Made by a program: the position numbers and the translations under genes. Shown in pieces: positions 7,837 to 16,092 of a stretch of DNA of 64,000 nucleotides. The first letter of the stretch is position 1. Each line of letters opens with the position of its first letter. The stretch spans positions 1,863,501 to 1,927,500 of the forward strand of contig NZ_CP132311.1 of assembly GCF_030733845.1 (NCBI RefSeq). Reading direction: 5' to 3'. The notes under the pieces were generated by a model, which was not told the origin of the DNA, did not search any database, and worked only from the letters and a program-made list of their open reading frames with translations. Source of the DNA: Shinella zoogloeoides. GTDB lineage: Bacteria; Pseudomonadota; Alphaproteobacteria; Rhizobiales; Rhizobiaceae.

Positions 7837-9372
7837 ATGAGTACCGGCGTCAGTACCTCGACCGACAAGATCATCGTCGACAAGTCGCGCAGCCTTCGCA
7901 ACAAGGCTGTCACGCGAACCGTCCGCGCGACCCGCGAACGGCTGCAGACGGCGACCGGCACCTCGCCGGGCTTCGAGCGCGAGATGATGCAGCTCCATGT
8001 CGAGTCGGTGGCGCAGGGCGCCCTCGCCGTGCCCCTGGTCATCATGCTGATCGCGGCGGGCGGCATCTACCTCACGCAGGAGATCGGTCTCGTCGCCTGG
8101 GCGGTCCTGGCGCTCAGCGTGCACGCGCTCGGCATGCTCGTCGCGCGCCGCGCGCGCAGCCAGGACATCACCGGCGAAAACGTGCGCCGCTGGCAGCGCC
8201 GGTTCCTCCTCGCGCAGGCGCTGATGGGCGTCGCCTGGGCAGCCTTCGCGCTGCAAGGCTGCGGCCGCTGCTCCGGCGTCACCTTCGAATTCTACAAGGG
8301 CTCCTCGCTACTCGTCGCGCTCGCCGTGACCGCCATGAGCACGCTGATGCTGCGACATGCCATCGTTTGGGCCTTCGCGCCGACCGTCGCCGCGCTGGCC
8401 GTATCGGCGCTGCTGCGCCCGGACCCCGCGACCGTCGGCATGACGGCGATCATCTCAGCCGCCCTCGCCTTCCTCGTCTTCATGACCCATCGCCTGCGCC
8501 ACACCAGCGCGCAGCTCCTCTCCTCCCAGTCGGAGAAGGACGACCTGATCGCCGAGCTGGAAGTGGCCAAGTCCATGTCGGACGAGGCCCGCCGCCGGGC
8601 GGAAGAGGCGAACCTTGCCAAATCCCGCTTCCTCGCCTCCATGTCGCACGAGCTGCGCACGCCGCTGAACGCCATCCTCGGCTTTTCCGAGGTCATGTCG
8701 ACGGAAGTGCTCGGCCCGCTCAACAACCCGGTCTACAAGGAATACACGTCGGACATCCACCGCTCCGGCCAGCACCTCCTCAACCTCATCAACGAAATCC
8801 TCGACCTGTCGCGCATCGAGGCCGGCAAATACGATCTGTCGGAGGATTCGGTGCACCTCGTCGATATCGCCGAGGATTGCATCGGCATGGTGCAGCTTCG
8901 CGCGCGGGCCAAGAACATCGCCATTTCCGAACAGGTCGAAAGCGGCATGCCGGCCGTCTGGGCGGATGAGAAGGCGCTGCGTCAGGTCATCCTGAACCTG
9001 CTCTCCAACGCCGTGAAATTCACGCCCCAGGGCGGCGAGATCGTCGTCAAGGCCGGCTGGACGGCCGGCGGCGGCCAGTACGTCTCCATCAAGGACAACG
9101 GCCCCGGCATTCCGGAAGACGAGATCCCCGTCGTGCTCTCCGCCTTCGGCCAGGGCTCCATCGCCATCAAGAGCGCCGAGCAGGGCACCGGCCTCGGCCT
9201 GCCGATCGTCCAGGCCATCCTCGCCAAGCACAATGGCGAATTCATCCTGAAATCGAAGCTGCGCGAAGGCACGGAAGTCATCGCCATCCTGCCGGCCAAG
9301 CGCGTGCTCCAGAGCCTGCCCGCCGTCACGGAAACGCAGGCCGTCGCCCCCCGCCGCAAGAGCTTCGCCTGA
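7837..9372 (+). CDS. Membrane sensor histidine kinase, PleC/PdhS-like
   Basis: Histidine kinase of 511 residues. The first 55 residues are polar and basic, then several membrane segments span roughly residues 60-220, a short coiled coil follows (EKDDLIAELEVAKSMSDEAR), then the HisKA domain with SMSHELRTPLNAILGFSEVM (phosphoacceptor near residue 271) and an HATPase domain with NLLSNAVKFT, DNGPGIPEDE and GTGLGLPI. There is no receiver domain, so the partner is separate. The HisKA box resembles the PleC/DivJ/PdhS group that controls DivK and the alphaproteobacterial cell cycle; that assignment is inferred. A GTG directly precedes the ATG. It converges on dgkA. Confidence 0.85.
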   Translation: MSTGVSTSTDKIIVDKSRSLRNKAVTRTVRATRERLQTATGTSPGFEREMMQLHVESVAQGALAVPLVIMLIAAGGIYLTQEIGLVAWAVLALSVHALGMLVARRARSQDITGENVRRWQRRFLLAQALMGVAWAAFALQGCGRCSGVTFEFYKGSSLLVALAVTAMSTLMLRHAIVWAFAPTVAALAVSALLRPDPATVGMTAIISAALAFLVFMTHRLRHTSAQLLSSQSEKDDLIAELEVAKSMSDEARRRAEEANLAKSRFLASMSHELRTPLNAILGFSEVMSTEVLGPLNNPVYKEYTSDIHRSGQHLLNLINEILDLSRIEAGKYDLSEDSVHLVDIAEDCIGMVQLRARAKNIAISEQVESGMPAVWADEKALRQVILNLLSNAVKFTPQGGEIVVKAGWTAGGGQYVSIKDNGPGIPEDEIPVVLSAFGQGSIAIKSAEQGTGLGLPIVQAILAKHNGEFILKSKLREGTEVIAILPAKRVLQSLPAVTETQAVAPRRKSFA

Positions 9373-9378
9373 TCCCGC

Positions 9379-9756
9379 TCAGATGAACTTGGAAATCACC
9401 ACATAGCCGGCATAGCCGGCATTGGCGATGATCAGGCAGAAGACGGCGAAAGAGCCGAGGTCCTTCGAATGCTTGCCCATCTCGGAGATTTCCGGCGACA
9501 CCCGGTCGACGATCTCCTCGATCGCCGTGTTGAGCGCCTCGAAGGCGACCATCAGCAGGAACAGGATCGCCATCGCCACATACTGGAAGAACGAGGCGCC
9601 GACGATGGTGAAGATCACCATGGCGACGCCGAAGGCGATCAGTTCGTGCCGGAAGGCCGATTCGCCCAGCAGCCGGCGCGCACCGCCGGCCGAATAGGTC
9701 GCCGCGGCGATCAGGTGGCTGAAGCCCGTCTTTTTCTCGATTGGTGCCTGACCCAT
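9379..9756 (-). CDS. dgkA: Diacylglycerol kinase
   Basis: Small integral-membrane kinase of 125 residues that phosphorylates diacylglycerol to phosphatidic acid, recycling lipid released during membrane-glycan synthesis. The family signature [18 protein letters not shown] is present, as are three membrane helices ([34 protein letters not shown] and [20 protein letters not shown]). The length equals the usual size. It ends six bases from the convergent kinase gene and lies downstream of cobT on the same strand, about 100 bases away. Confidence 0.92.
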   Translation of the reverse strand: MGQAPIEKKTGFSHLIAAATYSAGGARRLLGESAFRHELIAFGVAMVIFTIVGASFFQYVAMAILFLLMVAFEALNTAIEEIVDRVSPEISEMGKHSKDLGSFAVFCLIIANAGYAGYVVISKFI

Positions 9757-9858
9757 TCCAACATCCTGCTCTCGTCGCGCCCATGGAGCATGCCCGTGCG
9801 ACGGGAATGCTCCAGGGCTCTCAATTCATGCCATTTAGGCTTTTTGCCGGCCGCGCCG

Positions 9859-10875
9859 TCAGGTTCTGTTGCTGACACCCGCCTGCGCGAAGGTCGCCAT
9901 GCCGGAATGGCAGGCCGCCGCCGCCTTGACGATGCCGGCGGCAAGCGCCGCGCCGGTGCCTTCGCCAAGCCGCATGCCGAGCGCGAGCAGCGGCGTCTTG
10001 CCGAGTTTCTCGATCGACTTCAGGTGCCCCGGCTCGGCCGAGACGTGGCCGATCAGGCAATGGTCGAGCGCGGAGGGGTTGGCGGCGCGCAGGATCGCAC
10101 CCGCCGCCGTCGCCACGTAGCCGTCGATGATGACGGGGATCTTCTGCATGCGGGCGGCGAGGATCGCGCCGGCCATCGCCGCGATCTCACGCCCGCCGAG
10201 GCGGCGCAGCACTTCGAGCGGATCGGAAAGATGGTCGCGGTTGAGCTCGACGGCTTTCTGGACGGCGGCGATCTTGCGCTGCAGCACCTCGCCCTCAGAA
10301 CCCGTGCCCGGACCGACCCATTCCTCCGCCGTGCCGCCGTAGAGCGCAAGGTTGATCGCGGCGGCGATGGTCGTATTGCCGATGCCCATCTCGCCGATGC
10401 ACAGGAGGTCCGTACCACCGGCGACGGCTTCCATGCCGAAGGCCATGGTGGCCGCGCAGTCGCGCTCGCTGAGCGCCGGCTCTTGCGTGATGTCGGCGGT
10501 CGGATAGTCGAGCGCGAGGTCGAAGACCTTGAGGCCAAGGTCGTGCGTCACGCAGATCTGGTTGATCGCCGCGCCGCCGGCCGCAAAATTCTCCACCATC
10601 TGCGCGGTAACGGAGGACGGAAAGGGCGTGACGCCCTGTTTGGTGACGCCGTGGTTGCCGGCGAAGATCGCCACCAGCGGGCGCGTCACGGCCGGCGGAC
10701 GGCCGGTCCAGGCGGCGAGCCAGAAGGCGATTTCCTCGAGCCGGCCGAGCGCGCCCGGCGGCTTGGTGAGCTGCGAATCCCGCTCGCGCGCCGCCACCAG
10801 CGCGGCCGAATCGGGGCCCGGCAGGTTGCGCAGCAATTCACGAAAATCATCGAACGGCAGGCCGCTGGCACTCAT
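9859..10875 (-). CDS. cobT: Nicotinate-nucleotide--dimethylbenzimidazole phosphoribosyltransferase
   Basis: Cytoplasmic enzyme of 338 residues that makes alpha-ribazole phosphate from nicotinate mononucleotide and 5,6-dimethylbenzimidazole, the lower-ligand branch of cobalamin synthesis. The hallmark CIGEMGIGNTTIAAAINLAL and the catalytic-glutamate region MRLGEGTGAALAAGI are intact. The start at MSASGLPFDDFRELLRNLPG is preceded by AAGGA; a TTG ten codons upstream also keeps the frame but is less likely. It is divergent from cobS across 227 bases that contain a palindromic repeat. I saw no convincing cobalamin riboswitch in that gap. Confidence 0.95.
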   Translation of the reverse strand: MSASGLPFDDFRELLRNLPGPDSAALVAARERDSQLTKPPGALGRLEEIAFWLAAWTGRPPAVTRPLVAIFAGNHGVTKQGVTPFPSSVTAQMVENFAAGGAAINQICVTHDLGLKVFDLALDYPTADITQEPALSERDCAATMAFGMEAVAGGTDLLCIGEMGIGNTTIAAAINLALYGGTAEEWVGPGTGSEGEVLQRKIAAVQKAVELNRDHLSDPLEVLRRLGGREIAAMAGAILAARMQKIPVIIDGYVATAAGAILRAANPSALDHCLIGHVSAEPGHLKSIEKLGKTPLLALGMRLGEGTGAALAAGIVKAAAACHSGMATFAQAGVSNRT

Positions 10876-10942
10876 CTTGGGCAATTCCTTGCTTGGGGCT
10901 TTCAAAGGCGGGTGTTTGGTGTCTTCTGAAGCAAAGGGGTTT

Positions 10943-10992
10943 ACGCAGTTCCGGACGCAAAACCGCTGCGCACTTTTGCTGGAACTGCTCTA
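10943..10992. repeat. Rhizobial palindromic intergenic repeat, copy A
   Basis: Outer arms GCAGTTCC (10945-10952) and GGAACTGC (10981-10988) enclose inner arms GCAAAA (10957-10962) and TTTTGC (10974-10979), forming one long hairpin. Diverged relatives occur at 22346 and 32801 in this window. It lies between cobT and cobS. Confidence 0.75.
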
Positions 10993-11102
10993 ATAGAGGC
11001 AGGGCGCGAATCCGACAACCGCATTTGCGGCGGCTTGCGTCGCCCTTTCGTCACAGGGCAATCGCAACGCATGCAATCGTTTCGTCTTCGGAAAGAATCA
11101 CA

Positions 11103-11888
11103 GTGACGGCAATCCAGGACTTCATCGACGACACGGCACGCTCGGTCGCTTTCCTCTCGCGCGTGCCGGTGCCGCAGCGCCACTTCGCGGACTATGACGG
11201 GCGCCTGTCGCGCGCCGTGCGGGCCTTTCCACTGGCCGGCGTGCTGATCGTGCTGCCCGCCGCGGCGCTCGCCGCCCTCCTGTCGGCCGTCCACGCGCCG
11301 CCCCTGCTCCTCGCCTTCGCCGCGCTCGCCCTGCAGGTGCTCGTCACCGGCGCCCTGCACGAGGACGGGCTTTCCGACAGCGCCGACGGCATCGGCGGCG
11401 GTCGGGACCGCGACAGCGCGCTTGCCATCATGAAGGACAGCCGCGTCGGCTCCTACGGCGTCGTCGCGCTCGTGCTCTCCTTCGGCCTGCGCGCCGCGGC
11501 CATCGCCGCGCTCGCCGCCGTCCTCACGCCCTCCGGCCTCGGCATGGCGCTGCTCGGCGTCGCCGCCGCCAGCCGCACCGCCATGGTCTGGCACTGGTCG
11601 CTGCTGCCGCCCGCCCGGCGCGACGGCGTCGCCGCCTCGGTCGGCGAACCGGAGAGCCGCGCCACCCTTTTCGCACTGGCGAGCGGCATGCTGATCGCCG
11701 CGCTGCTGCTCCTGCCGCATGCCACGCTTCCCGCCATCCTCCTTGCGCTCGCCGCCGCCGTCCTCGCCGTGCTCGTCTTCAACCGCATGGCCCTCGGCAA
11801 GATCGGCGGGCATACCGGCGATACGATCGGCGCGACGCAGCAGCTCGCGGAAATGTCAGTGCTCTTCGCCCTTGCCTTGGCGCTCTGA
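11103..11888 (+). CDS. cobS: Adenosylcobinamide-GDP ribazoletransferase (cobalamin synthase)
   Basis: Integral-membrane enzyme of 261 residues (CobS, called CobV in some species) that joins adenosylcobinamide-GDP to alpha-ribazole, the last assembly step of cobalamin. Recognisable parts are FLSRVPVPQRHF near the N-terminus, the acidic motif HEDGLSDSADGIGGGRDRD, IMKDSRVGSYG, and GKIGGHTGDTIGATQQLAEM at the end. The GTG start at 11103 is chosen because GGAAAG lies upstream and the protein then has the family length; the open frame continues upstream through non-conserved sequence. It is paired divergently with cobT, which makes its co-substrate. Confidence 0.93.
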   Translation: MTAIQDFIDDTARSVAFLSRVPVPQRHFADYDGRLSRAVRAFPLAGVLIVLPAAALAALLSAVHAPPLLLAFAALALQVLVTGALHEDGLSDSADGIGGGRDRDSALAIMKDSRVGSYGVVALVLSFGLRAAAIAALAAVLTPSGLGMALLGVAAASRTAMVWHWSLLPPARRDGVAASVGEPESRATLFALASGMLIAALLLLPHATLPAILLALAAAVLAVLVFNRMALGKIGGHTGDTIGATQQLAEMSVLFALALAL

Positions 11889-11924
11889 GCCGCCGATATA
11901 AGGAAGACAACACCCGGAGACGCG

Positions 11925-12146
11925 ATGGAATCGCCCTGCATTCTCGTCTGTTCGATCGACATGGTGACCGGCTACTGTTTCGGCTGCGGCCGCACGCGCG
12001 ACGAGATCGGCGCCTGGACGCTCTATAGTTCGGAGGAGCGCCGCGCCATCATGGCCGCGCTTCCGGCGCGGCTCGAAACCGTCGAGCGCAAGCCGCGGCG
12101 CGAGACCCGCCGCACGCGCATGGCGCGGGAGCGCGGCGAGACATGA
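11925..12146 (+). CDS. DUF1289-family small zinc-binding-like protein
   Basis: Protein of 73 residues with the DUF1289 pattern: SPCILVCSIDMVTGYCFGCG, then RTRDEIGAWTLYSSEERRAI. The four cysteines in the first 25 residues look like a metal-binding site. The C-terminal third is very basic and rich in arginine. Function unknown. It overlaps the protease gene by four bases (ATGA), so the two are translationally coupled. It follows cobS after a 36-base gap. Confidence 0.85.
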   Translation: MESPCILVCSIDMVTGYCFGCGRTRDEIGAWTLYSSEERRAIMAALPARLETVERKPRRETRRTRMARERGET

Positions 12147-12841
12147 GGCTCTATATCCTGCTCGGCATCCTTGCCATCGGTCTTGCGGCGCTGATCCTCA
12201 ACCACGACAGCGGCCGCACGATGGGCATGGACAACAACGATTTCGGCCGTCTCGTCACCCTCTCGGCGATCGCCACGATGATGGCGGCGGGCGTTCTGGC
12301 CGGCCGGCGGCAGATCGGCGACAGCCTTCGCCAGGCCGGCATCTGGCTCGTGATCATTCTTATCCTCGTCACCGGCTATCTCTACCGCTTCGACCTGCAA
12401 CAGGTCGGCAGCCGCCTGACCGCCGGCCTCATTCCCGGCCGCGCCGTCATCACGACAGGCGTCGGCGGCGAGCAGATCCTCGTCATCCACAAGGGTATTT
12501 CCGGCCATTACGAGACCGAGGTGACGATCGACGGCACGCCGCTGCGCATGCTGGTCGATACCGGCGCCAGCTCCGTCGTGCTCTCCTACGACGACGCCAT
12601 GCGGCTCGGCATCAACCCCGACAATCTCGTCTACTCGATCGACGTCTCCACCGCCAACGGCCGGGCGCGCGCCGCCCCCGTCACGCTGCGCGAGGTCGCC
12701 ATCGGTCCCATCCTGCGCGGCACGATCCGCGGCATGGTCACCGAACAGGGCCGCCTCGACCAGAGCCTTCTCGGCATGAGCTTCCTTGAAACCCTCGGCT
12801 CCATCGAGATCACGCGCGACGAGCTGCGGCTGAAGGACTGA
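12143..12841 (+). CDS. Retropepsin-like aspartic protease (TIGR02281 type)
   Basis: Membrane-anchored protein of 232 residues. Two hydrophobic segments lie near residues 1-20 and 65-90. A clan AA protease domain then carries a single catalytic motif, RMLVDTGASSVVLSYDDAMR, followed by GPILRGTIRGMV and the hydrophobic-hydrophobic-glycine run SLLGMSFLETLGSIEI. One such domain must dimerise to form an active site. The substrate is unknown. Translational coupling with the DUF1289 gene suggests a shared function. Confidence 0.85.
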   Translation: MRLYILLGILAIGLAALILNHDSGRTMGMDNNDFGRLVTLSAIATMMAAGVLAGRRQIGDSLRQAGIWLVIILILVTGYLYRFDLQQVGSRLTAGLIPGRAVITTGVGGEQILVIHKGISGHYETEVTIDGTPLRMLVDTGASSVVLSYDDAMRLGINPDNLVYSIDVSTANGRARAAPVTLREVAIGPILRGTIRGMVTEQGRLDQSLLGMSFLETLGSIEITRDELRLKD

Positions 12842-12902
12842 GCCCCACGCCCTTTCGGGTTGGGTCGCGACGACGCGCGTACGACACGGAAAAGGAGACG
12901 GC

Positions 12903-13382
12903 ATGAGCCCGAAGCCCACCGGCCACGTTCTTGGCAACGACCTCATCCTCACGCGCACGTTCCGCGCGCCCATAGACGATGTCTGGATGAGCGTGACGAA
13001 ATCCGATCGCACCGCGCTCTGGTTCGGCCGTTGGGAGGGGGACGCCGGACCGGGCAAGACCGTGCGGCTGCAACTCACCCATGAGAAGGACCAGCCGTGG
13101 TCCAATGTGACGATCGAGGAATGCGAAGCGCCGCGCCGGCTGGTCGTCTCGATGAAGGACGATTACGGCGACTGGCGCCTCGAGCTGACATTGACGCAGG
13201 CCGGCGACACGACCGAGCTGCGCTTCGTGCAGCGCCTGAGCGACCGGCAGCTTGCGGGCGATGTCGGGCCAGGCTGGGAATATTACCTCGACATGCTGGT
13301 CGCGACACGCGAAGGCAAGGCATTGCCGTCATTCGCGGACTACTACCCGTCGCAGAAGGCGTATTACCTGGACGGCGCTTGA
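12903..13382 (+). CDS. SRPBCC (AHSA1-like) domain protein
   Basis: Soluble protein of 159 residues with the START/AHSA1 fold. It opens LTRTFRAPIDDVWMSVTKSD, then ALWFGRWEGDAGPGKTVRL, with the C-terminal GPGWEYYLDMLVATREGKAL motif of this subgroup. These proteins bind hydrophobic ligands or act as chaperone co-activators; the ligand here is unknown. AAAAGGAGA upstream supports the start. It ends about 100 bases from the convergent VOC gene, with a hairpin (GAACGGGG 13441-13448, CCCCGTTC 13462-13469) between them. Confidence 0.85.
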   Translation: MSPKPTGHVLGNDLILTRTFRAPIDDVWMSVTKSDRTALWFGRWEGDAGPGKTVRLQLTHEKDQPWSNVTIEECEAPRRLVVSMKDDYGDWRLELTLTQAGDTTELRFVQRLSDRQLAGDVGPGWEYYLDMLVATREGKALPSFADYYPSQKAYYLDGA

Positions 13383-13481
13383 CCGCCGGGATGTGTCGCG
13401 GCGAGCTGCGCCTGAAAGGCTGATGTTCCGCGGCAAAGGAGAACGGGGCGGACGATGCCCACCCCGTTCCATCGGCCTGCC

Positions 13482-13859
13482 CTAGATCCGCTGCCCCACA
13501 TCGATGCGGTTGCCGTCCGGATCCTCGAACACGAACGCCCTGAGGCCGTAGTCCTTGTCCTGAAGACGCTTGATGATCCTCACGCCGTAGCGCTGGCAGG
13601 TCGTGTACAACCCGTTTGCATCGTCCACCATCAGATGGGCGACGTTGAAGTTCGCAGCCTCGTGCGCGGGCTGGAGCGTGAGATGCAACTCCCCCTCGTC
13701 GCGCTTCAGGATCATGAAGCCGACGGGATTTCCATTCTCGAAAACTTTCGAAAAACCGAAGACGCGCGTGTAGAAGTCGTGGGCCTTGGCCATGTCCTTG
13801 ACCGGCAGCATGGCCGCAATTCGTCCGAATCGGACACCGTGATCGGCGATGACGTTCAT
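13482..13859 (-). CDS. VOC (glyoxalase/bleomycin-resistance) family protein
   Basis: Single vicinal-oxygen-chelate domain protein of 125 residues. It reads MLPVKDMAKAHDFYTRVFGF, then GFMILKRDEGELHLTL and FVFEDPDGNRIDVGQ. The metal-ligand-like residues (H in ELHLTL, E in VFEDPDGN) are present. It could be a lyase, dioxygenase or drug-binding protein; nothing in context settles this. It is transcribed in the same direction as the ABC-2 exporter genes upstream, across a 140-base gap with no visible terminator. Confidence 0.82.
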   Translation of the reverse strand: MNVIADHGVRFGRIAAMLPVKDMAKAHDFYTRVFGFSKVFENGNPVGFMILKRDEGELHLTLQPAHEAANFNVAHLMVDDANGLYTTCQRYGVRIIKRLQDKDYGLRAFVFEDPDGNRIDVGQRI

Positions 13860-13999
13860 CGCAGAACCTCCGTTTGCGACGGTGCAGCACAGCGCCGGGC
13901 GGTGCCGGCCGAAAGTGTGCCCGTCGTTGTTCAGGTCAGCAGGACGGTGCCTACGCGGATGAACCTAGCGCGGTTGCGGTCGCAAGGAAACAGGCCGCG

Positions 14000-14761
14000 T
14001 CAGTTCTTCAGCTTGTATCCCGTCTTGAAGATCCAGGCCGTGATCGACAGGCATACCAGAAGGAAGCCCAGCACCGTCACGAGGCTGACGACGGGGTTCA
14101 CGTCGGCGATCTCGTAAAAACTCCAGCGGAAGCCGGAGACGAGGTAGAGAACGGGGTTGAAGTGGCTGACCGTCTGCCAGAAGGGCGGCAGCATGTCGAT
14201 GGAATAGAAGCTGCCGCCGAGGAAGACGAGCGGCGGCACGATGAGCATCGGGAACAGGTTGAGCTGCTCGAAATCTTTTGCCCAGATGCCGATCATGAAG
14301 CCGAACAGGCTGAAGCTGACGGCCGTCAGCACGAAGAACAGCACCATCATGAAGGGGTGCTTGATCGATATGTCGACGAAGAGCGAGGCGGTGATGAGGA
14401 TGATCGTGCCGACGATCAGTCCCTTGGTCGCCGCCGCGCCGACATAGCCGATGACGATCTCGATCATCGAGATCGGCGAGGACAAAATCTCGTAGATCGT
14501 GCCGGTGAATTTCGGGAAATAGATGCCGAAGGAGCCGTTGCCGATGCACTGGTTGAGCAGCGTCAGCATGATGAGGCCGGGCGCGATGAAGGCGCCGTAG
14601 GGCACGCCCTGCACTTCCTGCATGCGCGAGCCGATGGCCGCGCCGAAGACGATGAAGTAGAGCGAGGTGGTGATGACGGGCGAAACGATGCTCTGGAGCA
14701 GCGTGCGGCGCGTGCGCGCCATTTCGAACGCATAGATGGACTTGATCGCCTCGAAGTTCAT
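14000..14761 (-). CDS. ABC-2 type exporter permease
   Basis: Membrane subunit of 253 residues from an ABC-2 exporter (YadH/DrrB-like). Six hydrophobic segments are visible. The cytoplasmic coupling region around [20 protein letters not shown] is typical, as is [20 protein letters not shown]. The ATG at 14761 overlaps the ATPase stop codon (ATGA), so the two are translationally coupled. The exported substrate (drug, lipid or polysaccharide) cannot be told from sequence. Confidence 0.9.
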   Translation of the reverse strand: MNFEAIKSIYAFEMARTRRTLLQSIVSPVITTSLYFIVFGAAIGSRMQEVQGVPYGAFIAPGLIMLTLLNQCIGNGSFGIYFPKFTGTIYEILSSPISMIEIVIGYVGAAATKGLIVGTIILITASLFVDISIKHPFMMVLFFVLTAVSFSLFGFMIGIWAKDFEQLNLFPMLIVPPLVFLGGSFYSIDMLPPFWQTVSHFNPVLYLVSGFRWSFYEIADVNPVVSLVTVLGFLLVCLSITAWIFKTGYKLKN

Positions 14762-15684
14762 TTGCTTGTCCCCACCAGCTCCACGAAAATGTCTTCCAGC
14801 GAACTTTGCTCGGTGGAGATGTCCTTGACCCGAAGCCCGGCCTGCGACAGCGCCGAGAGCAGCGAGGAAATGCCGGTGCGCTCGCCCGACGCGTTGAACT
14901 CGTAGGTAAGCCGTGTGCCCGCCTCCCCCAGCGTCAGCCCGAAGGGCGACAGCGTGTCCGGGATGTTGCCGATGGGCTCGGCGAGCTCGACGGTCATCTC
15001 CTTGCGGCCGAGCTTGGCCATCAGTGCCTTCTTCTCTTCCACCAGCAGGATCTGCCCGTTGTTGATGACGCCGATGCGGTCGGCGATTTCCTCCGCCTCC
15101 TCGATGTAGTGCGTCGTCAGGATGATGGTGACGCCGGCGGCGCGCAGGCGCTCGACGAGCTGCCACATGTCCTTGCGCAGCGAGACGTCGACGCCCGCCG
15201 TCGGCTCGTCGAGAAACAGCACCTTCGGCTCGTAGGACAGCGCCTTGGCGATCAGCACGCGCCGCCGCATGCCGCCTGAGAGGTGGCGCAGCACCGTGTC
15301 CTTCTTGTCGTAGAGCGAAAGGTCCTTGAGGATGCGCTCGATCAGCGCCGGGTCGGGCCTGCAGCCGTGCAGGCCGCGCGAGAAGGCCACCGTGTTCCAG
15401 ACGGTCTCGAAGGCGTCGAGCGTCAGTTCCTGCGGCACGAGGCCGATGATGGAGCGGGTCTGGCGGAAATCGCGCAGGATGTCGTGGCCGCCGACCGTCA
15501 CCGTACCGCCGCTCGGCGTGACGATGCCGCAGATGATCGAGATCATCGTTGTCTTGCCGGCCCCGTTCGGCCCGAGCAGCGCGAGGATCTCGCCCTCCTC
15601 GATGTCGAGATCGACGCCCTTCAGCGCCTCGAACCCGGATGCGTAGCTCTTGGTGAGATTGCGAATGGAAACGATGGGCGCCAT
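14758..15684 (-). CDS. ABC-2 type exporter ATP-binding protein
   Basis: ATPase subunit of 308 residues, YadG/DrrA/NodI-like. Walker A is [15 protein letters not shown], the signature is [16 protein letters not shown], and Walker B is [20 protein letters not shown] followed by the switch histidine in [13 protein letters not shown]. An additional C-terminal domain of about 85 residues is usual for this group. It is the first gene of a two-gene minus-strand operon with the permease. An imperfect palindrome sits about 35-56 bases upstream of the start. Confidence 0.93.
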   Translation of the reverse strand: MAPIVSIRNLTKSYASGFEALKGVDLDIEEGEILALLGPNGAGKTTMISIICGIVTPSGGTVTVGGHDILRDFRQTRSIIGLVPQELTLDAFETVWNTVAFSRGLHGCRPDPALIERILKDLSLYDKKDTVLRHLSGGMRRRVLIAKALSYEPKVLFLDEPTAGVDVSLRKDMWQLVERLRAAGVTIILTTHYIEEAEEIADRIGVINNGQILLVEEKKALMAKLGRKEMTVELAEPIGNIPDTLSPFGLTLGEAGTRLTYEFNASGERTGISSLLSALSQAGLRVKDISTEQSSLEDIFVELVGTSK

Positions 15685-15718
15685 GGGACGGTCCGAAGTG
15701 AGGGAAATTCATGCGGAA

Positions 15719-15740
15719 GGACACCCTATATGGCGTGTCC
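15719..15740 (-). promoter_or_regulatory. Imperfect palindrome upstream of the ABC-2 exporter
   Basis: GGACAC (15719-15724) and GTGTCC (15735-15740) are inverted around an A/T-centred core. The position in the leader of the exporter operon fits an operator for a dimeric repressor; no regulator gene is adjacent. Confidence 0.45.
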
Positions 15741-16053
15741 ATTGTCAATTTTCACCCGCGCAGGAGAAAAAATTCGCGCGGTGCGATCAGGCGCTGAAAA
15801 CCCGCCGGTTGTCATCAAACCGTGACCAACGTCGAGCATGGTCTGCGCGAGGCCGACGGGAACTGTTTGCACCCCGCTCCTTCCCACTGCCCTCGGCAGC
15901 GGCCTTGCTCCCGGACCCTGAGGGAGCCTTCGGCGGCCCCATCCGCCCGCTTCCCCCGCGGAAGCCCGCATGCATCCTCGCCGGAGGCCCGGCGCGGGTG
16001 ACGGAATGTGACGTTCCAGGCAGCCGCCCCCGGGCAGGCTTCCACCCCTTTTC
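15741..16053 (+). other. Gene-poor interval with possible small RNA ending at an orphan terminator
   Basis: No convincing protein gene is present here: the open frames on both strands are compositionally biased and match nothing I recognise. The interval ends in a strong plus-strand terminator with no gene in front of it. It contains a pyrimidine-rich run CTCCTTCCC (15877-15885), complementary to ribosome-binding sequences, flanked by several GC-rich inverted segments such as CTGCCCTCGGCAG (15887-15899). Together these would fit a trans-acting small RNA, but no promoter was established. Confidence 0.3.
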
Positions 16054-16078
16054 GACCGGCGCCCCGCCGGTCTTTTTT
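16054..16078 (+). terminator. Orphan Rho-independent terminator
   Basis: GACCGGC (16054-16060) and GCCGGTC (16066-16072) form a perfect stem with loop GCCCC, followed by six T residues. No annotated plus-strand gene ends before it. It lies 15 bases before the left hairpin of the IS200-type element. Confidence 0.85.
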
Positions 16079-16092
16079 ATGGAATAAATAAA

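Noticed and set aside
10876..11102. Cobalamin riboswitch between cobT and cobS
   Set aside because: I looked for the B12-box and conserved core elements and found none; the gap is largely taken up by palindromic repeat copy A.
13441..13469. Hairpin between the SRPBCC and VOC genes as a terminator
   Set aside because: GAACGGGG/CCCCGTTC pairs well, but there is no T-run on either side and the loop is long, so it is only mentioned under the neighbouring gene.
15741..16053. Known structural RNAs (4.5S RNA, RNase P, tmRNA, 6S) in the gene-poor interval
   Set aside because: None of the conserved core sequences I checked for on either strand could be matched, so only an unnamed small-RNA candidate is kept.
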